DNA of 64,000 nucleotides from Krasilnikovia cinnamomea (GTDB taxonomy: Bacteria; Actinomycetota; Actinomycetes; Mycobacteriales; Micromonosporaceae), in NCBI RefSeq assembly GCF_004217545.1, contig NZ_SHKY01000001.1, forward strand, positions 3,410,001-3,474,000, read 5' to 3'. The first letter of the stretch is position 1. Every line of letters starts with the position of its first letter. This document shows, in pieces, positions 24,285 to 33,989 of the stretch. Both the position numbers and the translations under genes were made by a program. The notes under the pieces were generated by a model. The model saw only the letters and a program-made list of their open reading frames with translations. It made no database searches and had not been told where the DNA came from.

Positions 24285-24486
24285 GGCTCCCGGGCGGGAT
24301 GCGGACGTGGTGCGGTCACGGTGACATGACCGTTCGTGCCCGCCCGCGGCGAGCGGTCGAAGTGCCTGGGAGCGAATTACCACCGTAATGCCCCGCTTGC
24401 CGGTCTCTACCCCTGCGGACGGGAACGACTGTTCTCAGCTCCCTATTACTTCTGTAAAGTGACCGCGGGTTCTGGTCGAGTGGAGT

Positions 24487-25749
24487 GTGCCCGTCGTGGT
24501 GACGCAGGTTTCTCAGCCCGAGTTCGGGCAACGCCTGCGGAGGCTGCGGGCCGAACGCGGGCTGTCTCAGCGTGACCTCGCTTCGGGGACGGTCAACCAG
24601 TCGTACATCTCTCTGCTCGAATCCGGCGCAAGGGTGCCCACCCTCGACGTCGTTCTGCACCTGGCTCGGGTCCTCGACGTGTCGGTGCACGCTCTCGCCG
24701 ATGTAGACATCGCGTCACCGGATGGGGCGGTCCGAGCGCTGGCGCGGTCCCAGTTCGTCAACGATGTGCTCACCATGGCCGCGATCGAGTACGGCGATCT
24801 GGATGACGCCGAGCAGCGGATGACCGCCGCCTACCGGGCCGCGCTGGCGGCCCCAGCCGAGTCAGCGGCTGCGCTCGGCTACGGTCTGGCCCTGGAACGC
24901 ATCCTCGAGCTGCGCGGTGACCGCCCGGGACGCTACGCCCTTCTCAGCGAGCTGCTGCCGCTGGCTGACCAGTCCGAGGTCGTCGAGATGCGGGTCCGGA
25001 CCCGCATTGCGTTCAGCGCGGCGGCTCGGGACGTCGGCCGACTCGACGAGGCCTACGCAGAGATCGAGCGGGCCAGCCGGGAGATCACCGGAACCGCGCT
25101 GGCCGACGGCAGCGAACACATCAGGCTGCTGGCCGTCCACCTGTCCGTGCTCAACGACCGCGGCAGCTCCGTGGAGATCATGCGACTTGTGGAAACCCTG
25201 CTCGTCGTGGCGCGCAGGCTCGACCGCTCGGCCATCACCGGTCGTGGACAGTGGGCCGCGAGTATCGCGCTGGCCAGCATCGGTAGGTGGCGGCGTGCGC
25301 TCGAGTCGCTGACGGAGGCGCGGAGGATGCTCTCCCACCCGAGCACGTCGTTGCGCGACTGGGCGAGTTTCTGCCGGGCTGCGGTCTCGGTGCAGATCGA
25401 CGCGCATGCCGAGCCGGCCGAGATCGCCGCGAGCATGGAAGCCGCACGCGCCGCGACGATGGCCGAATCTTCTGTGGCAAACGTGCGGCTCGCGGCACTC
25501 GAGGTGCGCTTCGCGGTAGCGACGGGCGATCCTGAGCGGGCCATCGCCTTGGCCGCCGCGGTCGCCGATGACGAGCTGCCGAGTGCGGAACGTATTCGAT
25601 TCCTTCACGCCAGGGGCCAGGCTGAGCGGCTGGCTGGGCAGGAGGCGCAGGCGGTTGCCACCCTGCGGTTCGCGGCTCAGCTCGCTGAGGAGACCTCGGC
25701 CTTCCGCCATGCCGCAAGGATCTGGCGCGACATCAACGAACCGGCCTGA
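24487..25749 (+). CDS. XRE-family regulator with TPR-like C-terminus
   Basis: 420 residues. The helix-turn-helix (FGQRLRRLRAERGLSQRDLA, NQSYISLLESGARVPTLDV) lies at residues 13-70. The rest is about 340 residues of helix pairs such as LDDAEQRMTAAYRAALA and AFRHAARIWRDI, resembling TPR sensors of Streptomyces regulators that bind a peptide or small signal. The gene is intact. Its stop codon lies inside the 15-bp target duplication of the IS481 element, which has moved its natural terminator 2.5 kb away (28342-28360). It may regulate the lanthipeptide locus, but that is inference from closeness. Confidence 0.85.
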   Translation: MPVVVTQVSQPEFGQRLRRLRAERGLSQRDLASGTVNQSYISLLESGARVPTLDVVLHLARVLDVSVHALADVDIASPDGAVRALARSQFVNDVLTMAAIEYGDLDDAEQRMTAAYRAALAAPAESAAALGYGLALERILELRGDRPGRYALLSELLPLADQSEVVEMRVRTRIAFSAAARDVGRLDEAYAEIERASREITGTALADGSEHIRLLAVHLSVLNDRGSSVEIMRLVETLLVVARRLDRSAITGRGQWAASIALASIGRWRRALESLTEARRMLSHPSTSLRDWASFCRAAVSVQIDAHAEPAEIAASMEAARAATMAESSVANVRLAALEVRFAVATGDPERAIALAAAVADDELPSAERIRFLHARGQAERLAGQEAQAVATLRFAAQLAEETSAFRHAARIWRDINEPA

Positions 25750-25755
25750 GGCGGA
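25741..25755 (+). repeat. Left 15-bp target duplication of the IS481 element
   Basis: CCGGCCTGAGGCGGA at 25741-25755 is repeated exactly at 28267-28281, directly outside the two IS ends. It includes the TGA stop of the XRE regulator, so that gene's frame is unchanged. Confidence 0.9.
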
Positions 25756-25885
25756 TGCCGAGTTTCAGGACGTCCGTGACAGTTCAGTCTCGGGACGTGG
25801 GTGACACGTCCGGCTAGAGGATCTTAGGCCCGAGCGTAGCCTCCTTTCGACGTGCCGGGATCCGGCGCGGTCCTACGATCGATGG

Positions 25886-26440
25886 ATGCAAGCCGATCGT
25901 GGGCCTCTTCCGCCTTTTCGTTATCACCCGGATCCGGTCGCGACGGGTTCGGTCGTGGCCGAGGAGGTCGTGTGCGTTTGCTGCGGTCGGCAGCGGCCTT
26001 TCACCTACGTGGGGCCGGTCTACGCGGTAGAGGAGCTAGGCCGTCGCCTGTGCCCGTGGTGCGTCGCCGACGGGCAGGCGGCGTCCTTGTTCGACGCGCA
26101 GTTCACCGAGGTCGGATGGCGGGTGCCTGACGATGTTGCCGCGGAGGTGACCGAGGAAGTGCTGCAGCGCACGCCGGGGTTCGCCGGCTGGCAGCAGGAG
26201 CGGTGGCTGCATCATTGCGGTGACGCGGCAGAGTTCCACGGACCGGTCGGCGCGGCGGAGTTGGCCGCCTTTCCGGACGCCCTGGAGTGTGTGCGGCTGG
26301 AGGTTCGCGGTGATGGCGGCTGGTCCGCCGAGCAGGTCGAAGGATATGTGCAGTCGTTGAGCAAGGATGGCCAGCCCACCGCGTACCTGTTCCGCTGTCG
26401 CCGATGCGGAGCTCACCTGGCCTACTCCGATTTCGTCTGA
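25886..26440 (+). CDS. cbrC: CbrC/UPF0167-family protein, passenger in the IS481 element
   Basis: 184 residues. It has the family's features: [17 protein letters not shown], a [17 protein letters not shown] zinc-binding part, [19 protein letters not shown], and a C-terminal [13 protein letters not shown]. coli CbrC is linked to colicin E2 tolerance or envelope stress, but the family's chemistry is unknown. It runs opposite to the transposase and overlaps its end by 19 bases. Both flanking IS ends lie outside it, so it moves with the element. Confidence 0.85.
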   Translation: MQADRGPLPPFRYHPDPVATGSVVAEEVVCVCCGRQRPFTYVGPVYAVEELGRRLCPWCVADGQAASLFDAQFTEVGWRVPDDVAAEVTEEVLQRTPGFAGWQQERWLHHCGDAAEFHGPVGAAELAAFPDALECVRLEVRGDGGWSAEQVEGYVQSLSKDGQPTAYLFRCRRCGAHLAYSDFV

Positions 26441-28221
26441 GTGGGAGTTGCCCGCCGCGGGGGTTCGGGTTTGCGGGCCTTGAACCGGGCGATTGTGTGG
26501 GTGGTGGTGCGGACGGCCTCGGTGAGCAGCTGCTCGCCGTGGTAGACGCGGAAGGTCGTGTCGGCTTCCTCGACGGTGACCGTGTGGCCGGCGTGACCGA
26601 TACCGACTTGGATTTTCTGCCGGGCGATGCAGATGCTGCCGCGGGAGCTGACCTTGCGGTCCACGCGCAGCGGCCCGGCCGCGGGCGTCGGGGCGGGGCC
26701 GCCGGGGCGGGCGTTAGGGATCCGGGCGACCTGAGCCGGGGTGAGGGGGTTCGGCAGGCTGCGCAGCAGGGTGCGGTCGGTGTCAAGCAGGTGCAGCACC
26801 CGGTGGTCGAGGCGGACGGTGACCCGGCGCCCGGCGAGGTGGTAGCCGACCGGGTGCTGGCGGCCGGCGAGACCGATCTGGCCGCAGGCGTTGACCGTGC
26901 GGTCGACCTCGACGGCACCAGTGCCAGGGGCGGGTGCCGGGATGGGTGGTGGCCCGGCCGGGCGGGCGCCGTCGGCCAGCAGTTGCTGCAGGGTGGTCGG
27001 GCTGAACCGGGACGGCACGCTCTTGAGCCGTACCCCGTCGCGGAGCAGGTGAACGACGGTGGTGTCCGCCCACACCGTGACTTCCCGGCCGGCGTGGGCC
27101 GGGCCGAGCCAGAACTGCTGCCCGCGCAGGCTGAGGTTGCCGGAGGCGGGCACGGTCCGTACGACCTCCACGGCCAGAGCGGTAGGCGCAGCCGGCCGGG
27201 GGCGGGGCGGGGCGGCATGCGGCGGTGCGGGGGTCTCGTCGAGGATTGTGGACAGCGACGGCGGCAATTTCAGGGGGATGCCGTTGCCGTGCTCGGCCCG
27301 GAACCGGTTGGCTGGGAATGCCATATCCAGGGATTGATGTGGCCGGTCGGTGTTGTATTCGTGGCGGAACGCGTCGATCGCAGCCTGGGCTTCGATGATC
27401 GACGTGAACGGCGGGTGGTCGTCGAGCAGTTCCCGGCGCAGGCTCTGGTGGAACCGCTCCACCTTGCCCGTGGTCGTCGGGCTACGGGGTTTGGTGAGCC
27501 GGTGGGTGATGCCGTTCTCGCGGCAGATCCGATCGAACATCACCTCCCCGCCGCCCTGATTGAAGCGTGCGGTGAACTGCTTGCCGTTGTCGGTGAGTAG
27601 CTCGTCCGGGACGCCGTACTCGCGCAGGGCGGCGACCAGCGCCAGGCAGACGGCCCGGCCGGTCGCCTTGGGCACCACGGCGGCGATGACGCAGAACCGG
27701 GAGTGGTCGTCCACACCGGTGACGACCTTGGCCTCCCGGCCGTCAGCGAGCATGACGCCGCCGACGATGTCCATCTGCCACAGTTCCATCGGCCGGTCCC
27801 GTTCCCACCGCACATAGTCCTCCCGACGGCGACGACGAGGCCGTTCCTCGACCAGGCCATGCCGGACCAGGATCCGGTGCACCGTGATCCGCGACGGGAT
27901 CGGACCAGGACACCCCGTCCGGCCCAGCTCGAACAGGATCCGGCGAGCACCCCACCGCGGATGCCGACGACGCATCTCGCAGACCAGGGCTTCCACGTCG
28001 GCAGAGGTCTGCGTCGGTGACGACCGCGGCCGGCTGGACCGGTCAGCGAGGCCGGCAAGACCGTCCTGCTCATACCACGCCAGCCAGCGATGCACCGCTT
28101 GCCGCGACACCCCGAACCGGGCCGCTACGTCCGTGACCGTGGACCCGGCCCGCACATCGAGGACTGCCTGATACCGCTGTTCCGTCACGCTGATCTCCAC
28201 CAACACTCGGCGGAGTGTCAC
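26422..28221 (-). CDS. IS481-family transposase with triplicated C-terminal domain
   Basis: 599 residues. An N-terminal helix-turn-helix ([20 protein letters not shown]) is followed by an rve catalytic core with three acids in [21 protein letters not shown] and [10 protein letters not shown]. The last 240 residues, absent from short IS481 transposases, contain three similar units of about 65 residues. Their common features are VxRTVxxxGxxxLxGQ, AGRxVTVxxD, and HLLxDGxxLKSxPxxL. The units may bind the tandem repeats at the IS ends. All catalytic residues are present. Confidence 0.92.
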   Translation of the reverse strand: MTLRRVLVEISVTEQRYQAVLDVRAGSTVTDVAARFGVSRQAVHRWLAWYEQDGLAGLADRSSRPRSSPTQTSADVEALVCEMRRRHPRWGARRILFELGRTGCPGPIPSRITVHRILVRHGLVEERPRRRRREDYVRWERDRPMELWQMDIVGGVMLADGREAKVVTGVDDHSRFCVIAAVVPKATGRAVCLALVAALREYGVPDELLTDNGKQFTARFNQGGGEVMFDRICRENGITHRLTKPRSPTTTGKVERFHQSLRRELLDDHPPFTSIIEAQAAIDAFRHEYNTDRPHQSLDMAFPANRFRAEHGNGIPLKLPPSLSTILDETPAPPHAAPPRPRPAAPTALAVEVVRTVPASGNLSLRGQQFWLGPAHAGREVTVWADTTVVHLLRDGVRLKSVPSRFSPTTLQQLLADGARPAGPPPIPAPAPGTGAVEVDRTVNACGQIGLAGRQHPVGYHLAGRRVTVRLDHRVLHLLDTDRTLLRSLPNPLTPAQVARIPNARPGGPAPTPAAGPLRVDRKVSSRGSICIARQKIQVGIGHAGHTVTVEEADTTFRVYHGEQLLTEAVRTTTHTIARFKARKPEPPRRATPTQTKSE

Positions 28222-28341
28222 GCACGTCCTGATACCGATCTGTCACGCAGGTCATGAGACCCGACACCGGCCTGAGGCGGATCACGTGCCAACTGTCCTA
28301 ACGAGTTCATCGGGCAGCGAGCACCAGTAGGGATCACCGGC

Positions 28342-28360
28342 GCGCGGGAGGAACCCGCGC
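28342..28360 (+). terminator. Hairpin, probable original terminator of the XRE regulator
   Basis: GCGCGGG (28342-28348) pairs with CCCGCGC (28354-28360) around AGGAA. Before the IS481 insertion it lay about 80 bases after the regulator's stop. Confidence 0.6.
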
Positions 28361-28565
28361 GATGACGACTGTCCTCGTGGCCCTGCGCATCGTCTCCCCG
28401 CTGTCGCACTGAGGTGACCCGGTGGTTCTCACCATGGCCACTCGCCGCGATGCATCCGGTGGCCCCTCAGGGCCGGTGCATTCCGGTGAGCCGAGACATT
28501 GGCGACGTCCGCGTTGGTGTGCATGCGCCAATGTCTACCGGGGACGCGGTCGCTGCGGTGCTCTG

Positions 28566-28582
28566 TATCAGAATTTCTGATA
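28566..28582. promoter_or_regulatory. Palindromic operator candidate upstream of the first precursor gene
   Basis: TATCAGAA-T-TTCTGATA is a perfect palindrome around one base, AT-rich in GC-rich DNA. The core TCAGAATTT also occurs in the palindrome at 48122-48142 near the leftward lanthipeptide operon, hinting at a shared regulator. Confidence 0.6.
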
Positions 28583-28669
28583 TCGCAGTGAGCGCTGCGC
28601 CGCTCCGATGCTGTGCTGGTCCGCACGACCTGCAAGGTGGTTCGCAACACCGACGAAAGGATCAGCACA

Positions 28670-28861
28670 GTGACGTACGACGACAGGTTCGCCGCGGCCG
28701 GGGATCTCGCGGCAGAGCTTTCCGAGCAGCAGATCGACCTCGAGGCCGGGCAGGAGGCCGGTGGCCTGTTCACCGTGCCGGGCACTAGCACCATCGGTTA
28801 CATCTGCACCTTCTCCTGGGAATGCTCGATCCCCAAGCGGCTCTGCGGGAGCAACGACTGA
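28670..28861 (+). CDS. lanA1: Class II lanthipeptide precursor, mersacidin-like
   Basis: 63 residues from a GTG at 28670 with AAAGGA upstream. The acidic leader (residues 1-32) ends in EAGG, a double-Gly site for the LanT peptidase. The 31-residue core (33-63) holds three Cys (46, 52, 59) and Ser/Thr at 35, 39, 40, 41, 47, 49, 53 and 62. Residues 46-52 are CTFSWEC, the CTxSxEC lipid II-binding motif of mersacidin and alpha-type lantibiotics. FTVPG near the core start also resembles mersacidin's FTLPG. Up to three lanthionine or methyllanthionine rings are possible. LanM, LanT and transporter genes follow on the same strand. Confidence 0.9.
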   Translation: MTYDDRFAAAGDLAAELSEQQIDLEAGQEAGGLFTVPGTSTIGYICTFSWECSIPKRLCGSND

Positions 28862-28871
28862 CCCTCGAAAC

Positions 28872-28906
28872 GACGGCGGGTTCCGGAGCAGTTCGGGCCC
28901 GCCGTC
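28872..28906 (+). terminator. Attenuator-like hairpin between precursor and LanM genes
   Basis: GACGGCGGG (28872-28880) pairs with CCCGCCGTC (28898-28906), starting 11 bases after the precursor stop and ending 26 bases before the LanM start. A weak terminator here is common in lantibiotic operons and keeps precursor mRNA above enzyme mRNA. Confidence 0.65.
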
Positions 28907-28932
28907 TGTCCCACCGGAAGCGAGCCGCGACG

Positions 28933-31863
28933 ATGCCATTGCACGACCTCTACCCGCTCTTTCCCGAGTTGCAAACGGACATCGGGCTCCAAGAGTTCCT
29001 CACCCCCATTTCCGGCTCGCTCGCCGAGGACTACATTGCTCCGGCCGACCGCACCGCGGATCTGGCCGAGCTTGGCACACTCTGCACCGAGCAGATCGGT
29101 GACGGCCCAGCGATGTTCGACGCCTTCGCCCGTTCATATTGCGCGCCCTATCGTGTGCAGGTAGAGCGGACGTTCGAGGGCTCGCCGCTGACGGTGGCGC
29201 GGGCAGCGCAGCTGACCACCGACTTCCTTGCCTGGCTCACCGAGCGGGTCCAGCAGACCACCGTCCGCACCCTGGTCGTCGTCCTGGATCTGCTGCGCAG
29301 GGCGGAGGCGTTGCCGGGCGAGACCGGCGACGAGAGGCTGTGGCATTTCTGCCACATCTCCGGCCTCGATGCGTTTCGCGAGCAGTTGTTCGTCGTCTTT
29401 CCTGAACTGGGTCGGCAGCTCGCCGTGTTGGCGGACAATGGCGTGCGACACCTGCGCCGGATGCTCGACGCAACGACGGCGGCCGTCGCCGACGGCCGGT
29501 TGCCGACGGCGGCGACCGGCTCCCCGAGACCGGTCCTCACCGCGATTTCGTACGGGCTTGGCGACTCGCACGGTGGAGGCAAGACCGTCTGCCGGCTGAC
29601 CTTCTCCGGTGACCGGGCACTGGTCTACAAGCCGCGCGCGATGGACGTGGAGCACGCATACGCCGCCTTCGTCAGCCGGATCGACCCGGATCTGCCCGTC
29701 CTCTCCGTCTGGTGCGGCGACGACTGCGGGTGGCAGGAGTACGCCGATCAGGGCCAGGCCGCGCCGGCTCCGGCCTACTTCCACGCGGCGGGGCGACTGT
29801 TGGCGGTCCTGCATGTGCTGCGCGCCAGTGACATGCACTACGAGAACGTGCTCAACCACCGAGGACTGCCCGTGGTAGTCGACGCCGAATCGCTGTTCAG
29901 TGTCAACCGCCGGGCCGGCGACGGGAGGGAGCAGTCGGCCGAGATTCAGGCGTTGGCGCAGACGGTGTTCTCCGTTGGTTTGCTCCCGACCCGCATCGGT
30001 GCTCCGGGCGTGGCCGACGCTTCCATCGATATCGGCTTTCTGGGCTATGTGCCGGGCCAGCAGGCCGTCACGACCAGCCCGGTCCTGACCGACTTCGGCA
30101 CCGACCAGCCGCGGGTGGGCTTCACCGCCGGAACGGTGGAGACCGCCGCGATCCGACCGGCAGGGGATCGGCGCAGCGTCGAGCTCCAGCAGCTCTGTGC
30201 GGGCTTCGCGGAAACCTACGACTGGATCCTCGACCACGTGGGACGGGTCGAGGCCTGGCTGCGCGAACTGTTCCCCGGCGTCGCGGTTCGTTCGGTGCTC
30301 GAGGCCACGAGCAAGTACCAGAAGCTGCTCCAGACAGCGTCGCACCCGACGTTCCAGCAGTCGACCCCGCTGAAGGAGCTGCTGCTCCACCGCATCGGAC
30401 TCGGCCGGATCGATCACCTCACCCCGCCGGTCGTCCGAGCCGAAATCCGCGACCTGCTGCAAGGCGATGTTCCCTACTTCTCCCTGCGGACGGACAGCAC
30501 CTGGGTCTATCACCACCGGGAGGCCGTCGCGGACGTGCTGGCCCAGCCGCCGCTGGCGCAGACGATCGCCGGGCTACGGGCGATGTCACCGGGCGCCCGA
30601 GACCGCAACCTGCGGATCATCAGGGCCGCGTACGTGGACCTCACCGAGCCGGAATGCGACGCCCCCGCGTATGCAGGGCACACCGTCCCCTCAGCGCCAG
30701 CCCGGACCCGCGACCTGGTGGACGCGTTGGCCGCGGAGCTGACCGACGCCGTCGTGGCGGCGGGTCCCGGCGGCCGACCGGGATGGATCGGCGCGACCAT
30801 CCGCGACACCACCCAGGAGTTTCCGTGGCGGGTGGACGGCCTCGGCGACGACCTGTACGCCGGCGTGGCTGGTATCGCGCTGTTCCTGGCCGCGGCCGGG
30901 GTTCTGACCGATGAGGCGCGGTATCGGACGCTGGCGCGCGATGTCCTGTGTCCGCGGGTGCAGGCGCTTCTCGACGACCCGACACGACGGCGGCGTCAGG
31001 TGTCCGGGGGTATGGCAGGAGGCTATCCCGGCCTAGCCTTCACCGCCCTCGAGGTGGCCCGGCTGTCCGCATCGGCGGAACTAGCCGAACTGGGCGCACA
31101 GCTGTGGTCCCGGATCCCGGAGGACCTGCCACTGCTCGAGGACGCGGATTTTCTGATGGGATCGGCTGGGCTGCTGGCGGCGTCGGTGACGGTCGAAAGC
31201 GGGGCCGTCACCGAGGCGGCGTTCCAGCATCTGCGCGGTCGGTTGGACCTGAAGCCGGCACCCGACCAGCGCCTCTACAGCGGGTTCGCCCACGGCACGA
31301 GTGGCACCCTGGCATCGCTTGCCCGCTACGCCGCTGCCGCCGACGACGGGCGCGTGGAGCTGGCGTCGCTGTCCCGGATCCACGAGGGACTGTACGACCC
31401 GGGCGCCGGACACTGGCCGATCAGCAACCTGGCTCCGGAGCGCGTCGCGCGTGGCTGGTGCCACGGCACCCCTGGTGTCCTGCTCGGGGTCGTCGAACGT
31501 CTCGTCGCCGGCGCGCCGCCCTCAGACGATCCACGTAACAGCGTCGGCGTGCTCGCCGAGACCGTCGCGGACACCTGCCTCGGGCTCAACCTGTCGCTGT
31601 GCCACGGCGACATCGGAAACCTGCTGATCCTCGCTGAGGCGGCAGGGTGGGATCCGTCCGGGCGAATCGCCGACCGGGTCGCCGACCGGCACGCGGAGCT
31701 CGTCACGCGGATCGTGCCCGGGGCGCTTGCGGCCCGCGTCGGCAAGTCGGTGCTCAACGACAGTGCGTACGTGGGCACTGCCGGGATCGGTCTGGGGATG
31801 ATTCTGCTGACCGGGGAGGTCGACGTGGCCTCGCCGCTGACGTTGCGGCGGAACCCACGGTGA
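28933..31863 (+). CDS. lanM1: Class II lanthipeptide synthetase LanM (first of three)
   Basis: 976 residues from the ATG at 28933; longer in-frame starts would overlap the precursor gene. The N-terminal dehydratase (DUF4135) phosphorylates and eliminates Ser/Thr. Its motifs are intact: GDSHGGGK near 209, YKPR near 231, SDMHYEN near 299 and VDAES. The C-terminal LanC-like cyclase adds Cys thiols; its zinc motifs GWCHG (near 841) and CHGDIGN (near 890) and the general acid/base His in FAHGTSG (near 783) are all present. It probably modifies the precursor at 28670. Its stop overlaps the LanT start (GTGA). Confidence 0.96.
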   Translation: MPLHDLYPLFPELQTDIGLQEFLTPISGSLAEDYIAPADRTADLAELGTLCTEQIGDGPAMFDAFARSYCAPYRVQVERTFEGSPLTVARAAQLTTDFLAWLTERVQQTTVRTLVVVLDLLRRAEALPGETGDERLWHFCHISGLDAFREQLFVVFPELGRQLAVLADNGVRHLRRMLDATTAAVADGRLPTAATGSPRPVLTAISYGLGDSHGGGKTVCRLTFSGDRALVYKPRAMDVEHAYAAFVSRIDPDLPVLSVWCGDDCGWQEYADQGQAAPAPAYFHAAGRLLAVLHVLRASDMHYENVLNHRGLPVVVDAESLFSVNRRAGDGREQSAEIQALAQTVFSVGLLPTRIGAPGVADASIDIGFLGYVPGQQAVTTSPVLTDFGTDQPRVGFTAGTVETAAIRPAGDRRSVELQQLCAGFAETYDWILDHVGRVEAWLRELFPGVAVRSVLEATSKYQKLLQTASHPTFQQSTPLKELLLHRIGLGRIDHLTPPVVRAEIRDLLQGDVPYFSLRTDSTWVYHHREAVADVLAQPPLAQTIAGLRAMSPGARDRNLRIIRAAYVDLTEPECDAPAYAGHTVPSAPARTRDLVDALAAELTDAVVAAGPGGRPGWIGATIRDTTQEFPWRVDGLGDDLYAGVAGIALFLAAAGVLTDEARYRTLARDVLCPRVQALLDDPTRRRRQVSGGMAGGYPGLAFTALEVARLSASAELAELGAQLWSRIPEDLPLLEDADFLMGSAGLLAASVTVESGAVTEAAFQHLRGRLDLKPAPDQRLYSGFAHGTSGTLASLARYAAAADDGRVELASLSRIHEGLYDPGAGHWPISNLAPERVARGWCHGTPGVLLGVVERLVAGAPPSDDPRNSVGVLAETVADTCLGLNLSLCHGDIGNLLILAEAAGWDPSGRIADRVADRHAELVTRIVPGALAARVGKSVLNDSAYVGTAGIGLGMILLTGEVDVASPLTLRRNPR

Positions 31864-33989
31864 GGCCCCGGTGTATCGAGCAGCTCACAGCCACCGAGTG
31901 CGGGCTCTGCTGCTGCGCGATGCTGCTCCGCTTCGCCGGTGCCGGGGTCGACGTGCACGAGCTGAGGATGCGTTACCAGGTGGGACGCGACGGGCTCACG
32001 GTCGCCGACCTCTCCCGGATCCTCCGGGAGAACGGCGTACGTCCCCATGTCTACCGCACGTCCGCGGCCGGGGTGGCCGGGCTCGGTGTGCCGGCGATCT
32101 GCCACTGGCAGCGCTCGCACTTCGTGGTCGCGTACGCGTTCGACGCGCGGGGAGTGACCCTGCTCGACCCCGGCGCGGGCCGGCGCCGGGTGACCCATGC
32201 CGAGTTCGCGGAGTCCTTCTCCGGTTTGGCGGTGACCGCCGATGCGGCGGCCGTCGGGCGGCGCCCGCGGCGGGCGCCGGGCGTTCGCGTGCTGGCCCGC
32301 TTCGCGTGGGAGAAGCGGGCGCTGCTAAGCCTCGTCCTGGTGCTCTCGCTGGCCACCTCGGCGGTTCCACTGGGCATCCCCGCCCTGCTGGAGTCGTTGT
32401 TCGGTGGCGCGCAGGCCTCGGTGTCGGCCGGTCTGCTGTTGGCGGGGGTCGCATTGGCGTTCGCGCTCGTACTGTTCGTGCGTACGGTGGCCGGTGTGAT
32501 CGCCTCGGTGGCGGTCGGCCGGTCGCTTGCCCGGGCGGTTTTCGATCGATTGCTGCGCCTGCCGTACGGCTTCACCGAGAGTCGGGGGCCGGGGGAGCTG
32601 ATGTTCACCCTGGAGTCCGTGCAGCAGCTACGGTCACTGCTCTGCAACGATCTCGTGCTGGTGCTAGTAGGCGCGGTGGTCAGCGTCGTCCTGCTGGGGT
32701 GGCTGGCCATGCTCTCCTGGGCTGCGCTGGTGGCCACGCTGGGCCTGATCGTGGTGCTGGTGCTCGCAGCGTCGGCCGCCACCGGCGCGGTGCGCCGGTC
32801 CGCGTACGCGGAGACGCGCGCTCGCGCGGAGCTGCAGACGACCCAGCTTTCCGCCATCTCCGGACTTGAAGTGATCAAGACCAACGGCATGGAGAGCGCG
32901 TATGTGCAGCAGTGGCAGCGACGCAGCGACGCGGTGCAGCGGCAGTTCACCCGGTTGCAGGTCGTCCAGGGCATGTTCAACGCCCTGATGGCGGGCATGA
33001 TGTTCGTTGGTCCGCTCGTCATCCTGGCTCAGGTGGTGCCGGCTCACGCGGCCCCCGGCGTGTCACTGGTGGTGTCGGTGCAGGCGCTGACCGGCCTGCT
33101 GCTCAGCCAGGTCAACCTGATGGTGGGGTCGTTTACCCGCCTCGCACAGGCGAGCTCCTTGCTGGTCCGGGTCGCCGACGTGCTGCTGCGCCCGGCCGAC
33201 GACCTTTTCCGCGGCGCCGTACGCGCCCGCCCGGCCGGAGCTATCGAGGTGTCCGGTGTGTCGTTCGCGTACGGCACGTTCGGCCGCCGGGTCGTCGACC
33301 GAGCGAGCCTCACCGTGCCGGCCGGCGCGAAGGTCGCGATCGTCGGTCCCTCCGGCTGCGGCAAGAGCACCCTGGCCCGGCTGCTGGTGGGGCTGCACCG
33401 TCCGGCTGCGGGCCGGATCACCATCGGCGGTGTTGACCTGCGCGACTATGACCGTGAAGATTTCTACGACGCGGTGGCGTACGTGCCGCAGAACGTGGTC
33501 CTGGAGTACGGCACGGTCCGCGACAACATTCGCTGGGGTGCCGGCGAGCGCGCCGACGAGCAGGTTTACGAGGCCGCCCGGCGGGTCGGCCTGCACGACG
33601 AGATCCTGGCGCTGCCTTTGGGCTACGACACGCCAGTGGCCTCGCTGGGGCACAACTTCTCGGGCGGCCAGCGGCAGCGCATCAGTCTGGCCCGTGCCGC
33701 CTTCAAACACGCCTCGGTGGTCGTGCTCGACGAGGCGACCAGCTCGCTGGACAACCTGTCCGAGGCTGCGGTGACCGCATATTTCGACAGCTTGCGGGCC
33801 ACCCGTGTGATCATCGCGCACCGGCTGACATCGGTGGTCGACGCGGACCTGATCGTCGTGATGGACCGGGGCGCGGTGGTGGAATCCGGCACCCACGACG
33901 AGCTGAGCCGCCGCGGCGGACTCTACCGGAGTCTGTATGAGCTCACGGCTGGCGCGGAACAGTACAGCCCGACTGGAGGATTCGCATGA
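31860..33989 (+). CDS. lanT1: Lantibiotic ABC transporter with C39 leader peptidase, LanT
   Basis: 709 residues from a GTG at 31860, overlapping the LanM stop. Domains: peptidase C39 (residues 1-130; catalytic Cys in TATECGLCC, His in SHFVVAYAF, Asp in LLDPGAG), a six-helix membrane domain (about 150-410) and an ABC ATPase (GPSGCGKS near 495, NFSGGQRQR near 598, [12 protein letters not shown] near 620). It cuts leaders after GG or GA and exports the mature peptide. The EAGG site of the upstream precursor fits. Confidence 0.95.
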   Translation: MRPRCIEQLTATECGLCCCAMLLRFAGAGVDVHELRMRYQVGRDGLTVADLSRILRENGVRPHVYRTSAAGVAGLGVPAICHWQRSHFVVAYAFDARGVTLLDPGAGRRRVTHAEFAESFSGLAVTADAAAVGRRPRRAPGVRVLARFAWEKRALLSLVLVLSLATSAVPLGIPALLESLFGGAQASVSAGLLLAGVALAFALVLFVRTVAGVIASVAVGRSLARAVFDRLLRLPYGFTESRGPGELMFTLESVQQLRSLLCNDLVLVLVGAVVSVVLLGWLAMLSWAALVATLGLIVVLVLAASAATGAVRRSAYAETRARAELQTTQLSAISGLEVIKTNGMESAYVQQWQRRSDAVQRQFTRLQVVQGMFNALMAGMMFVGPLVILAQVVPAHAAPGVSLVVSVQALTGLLLSQVNLMVGSFTRLAQASSLLVRVADVLLRPADDLFRGAVRARPAGAIEVSGVSFAYGTFGRRVVDRASLTVPAGAKVAIVGPSGCGKSTLARLLVGLHRPAAGRITIGGVDLRDYDREDFYDAVAYVPQNVVLEYGTVRDNIRWGAGERADEQVYEAARRVGLHDEILALPLGYDTPVASLGHNFSGGQRQRISLARAAFKHASVVVLDEATSSLDNLSEAAVTAYFDSLRATRVIIAHRLTSVVDADLIVVMDRGAVVESGTHDELSRRGGLYRSLYELTAGAEQYSPTGGFA

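Larger units (their letters stand above)
25756..28266 (-). mobile_element. IS481-type element (2.5 kb) carrying a CbrC-like passenger
   Basis: The ends are TGCCGAGTTTCAGGACG at 25756 and its imperfect complement ending CCCGACA at 28266. Each end has two tandem copies of a motif like TCAGGACGTCCGTGACA about 30 bases apart. It is flanked by 15-bp duplications. It is much longer than ordinary IS481 copies because the transposase has extra C-terminal repeats and a second gene (25886-26440) lies inside the ends. Confidence 0.88.
28282..28669. other. Leader region of the lanthipeptide operon
   Basis: About 390 bases with no gene. It contains the displaced terminator hairpin of the XRE regulator (28342-28360) and a 17-bp palindrome (28566-28582) about 90 bases before the first precursor gene. 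The promoter of the operon must lie here. Confidence 0.6.
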
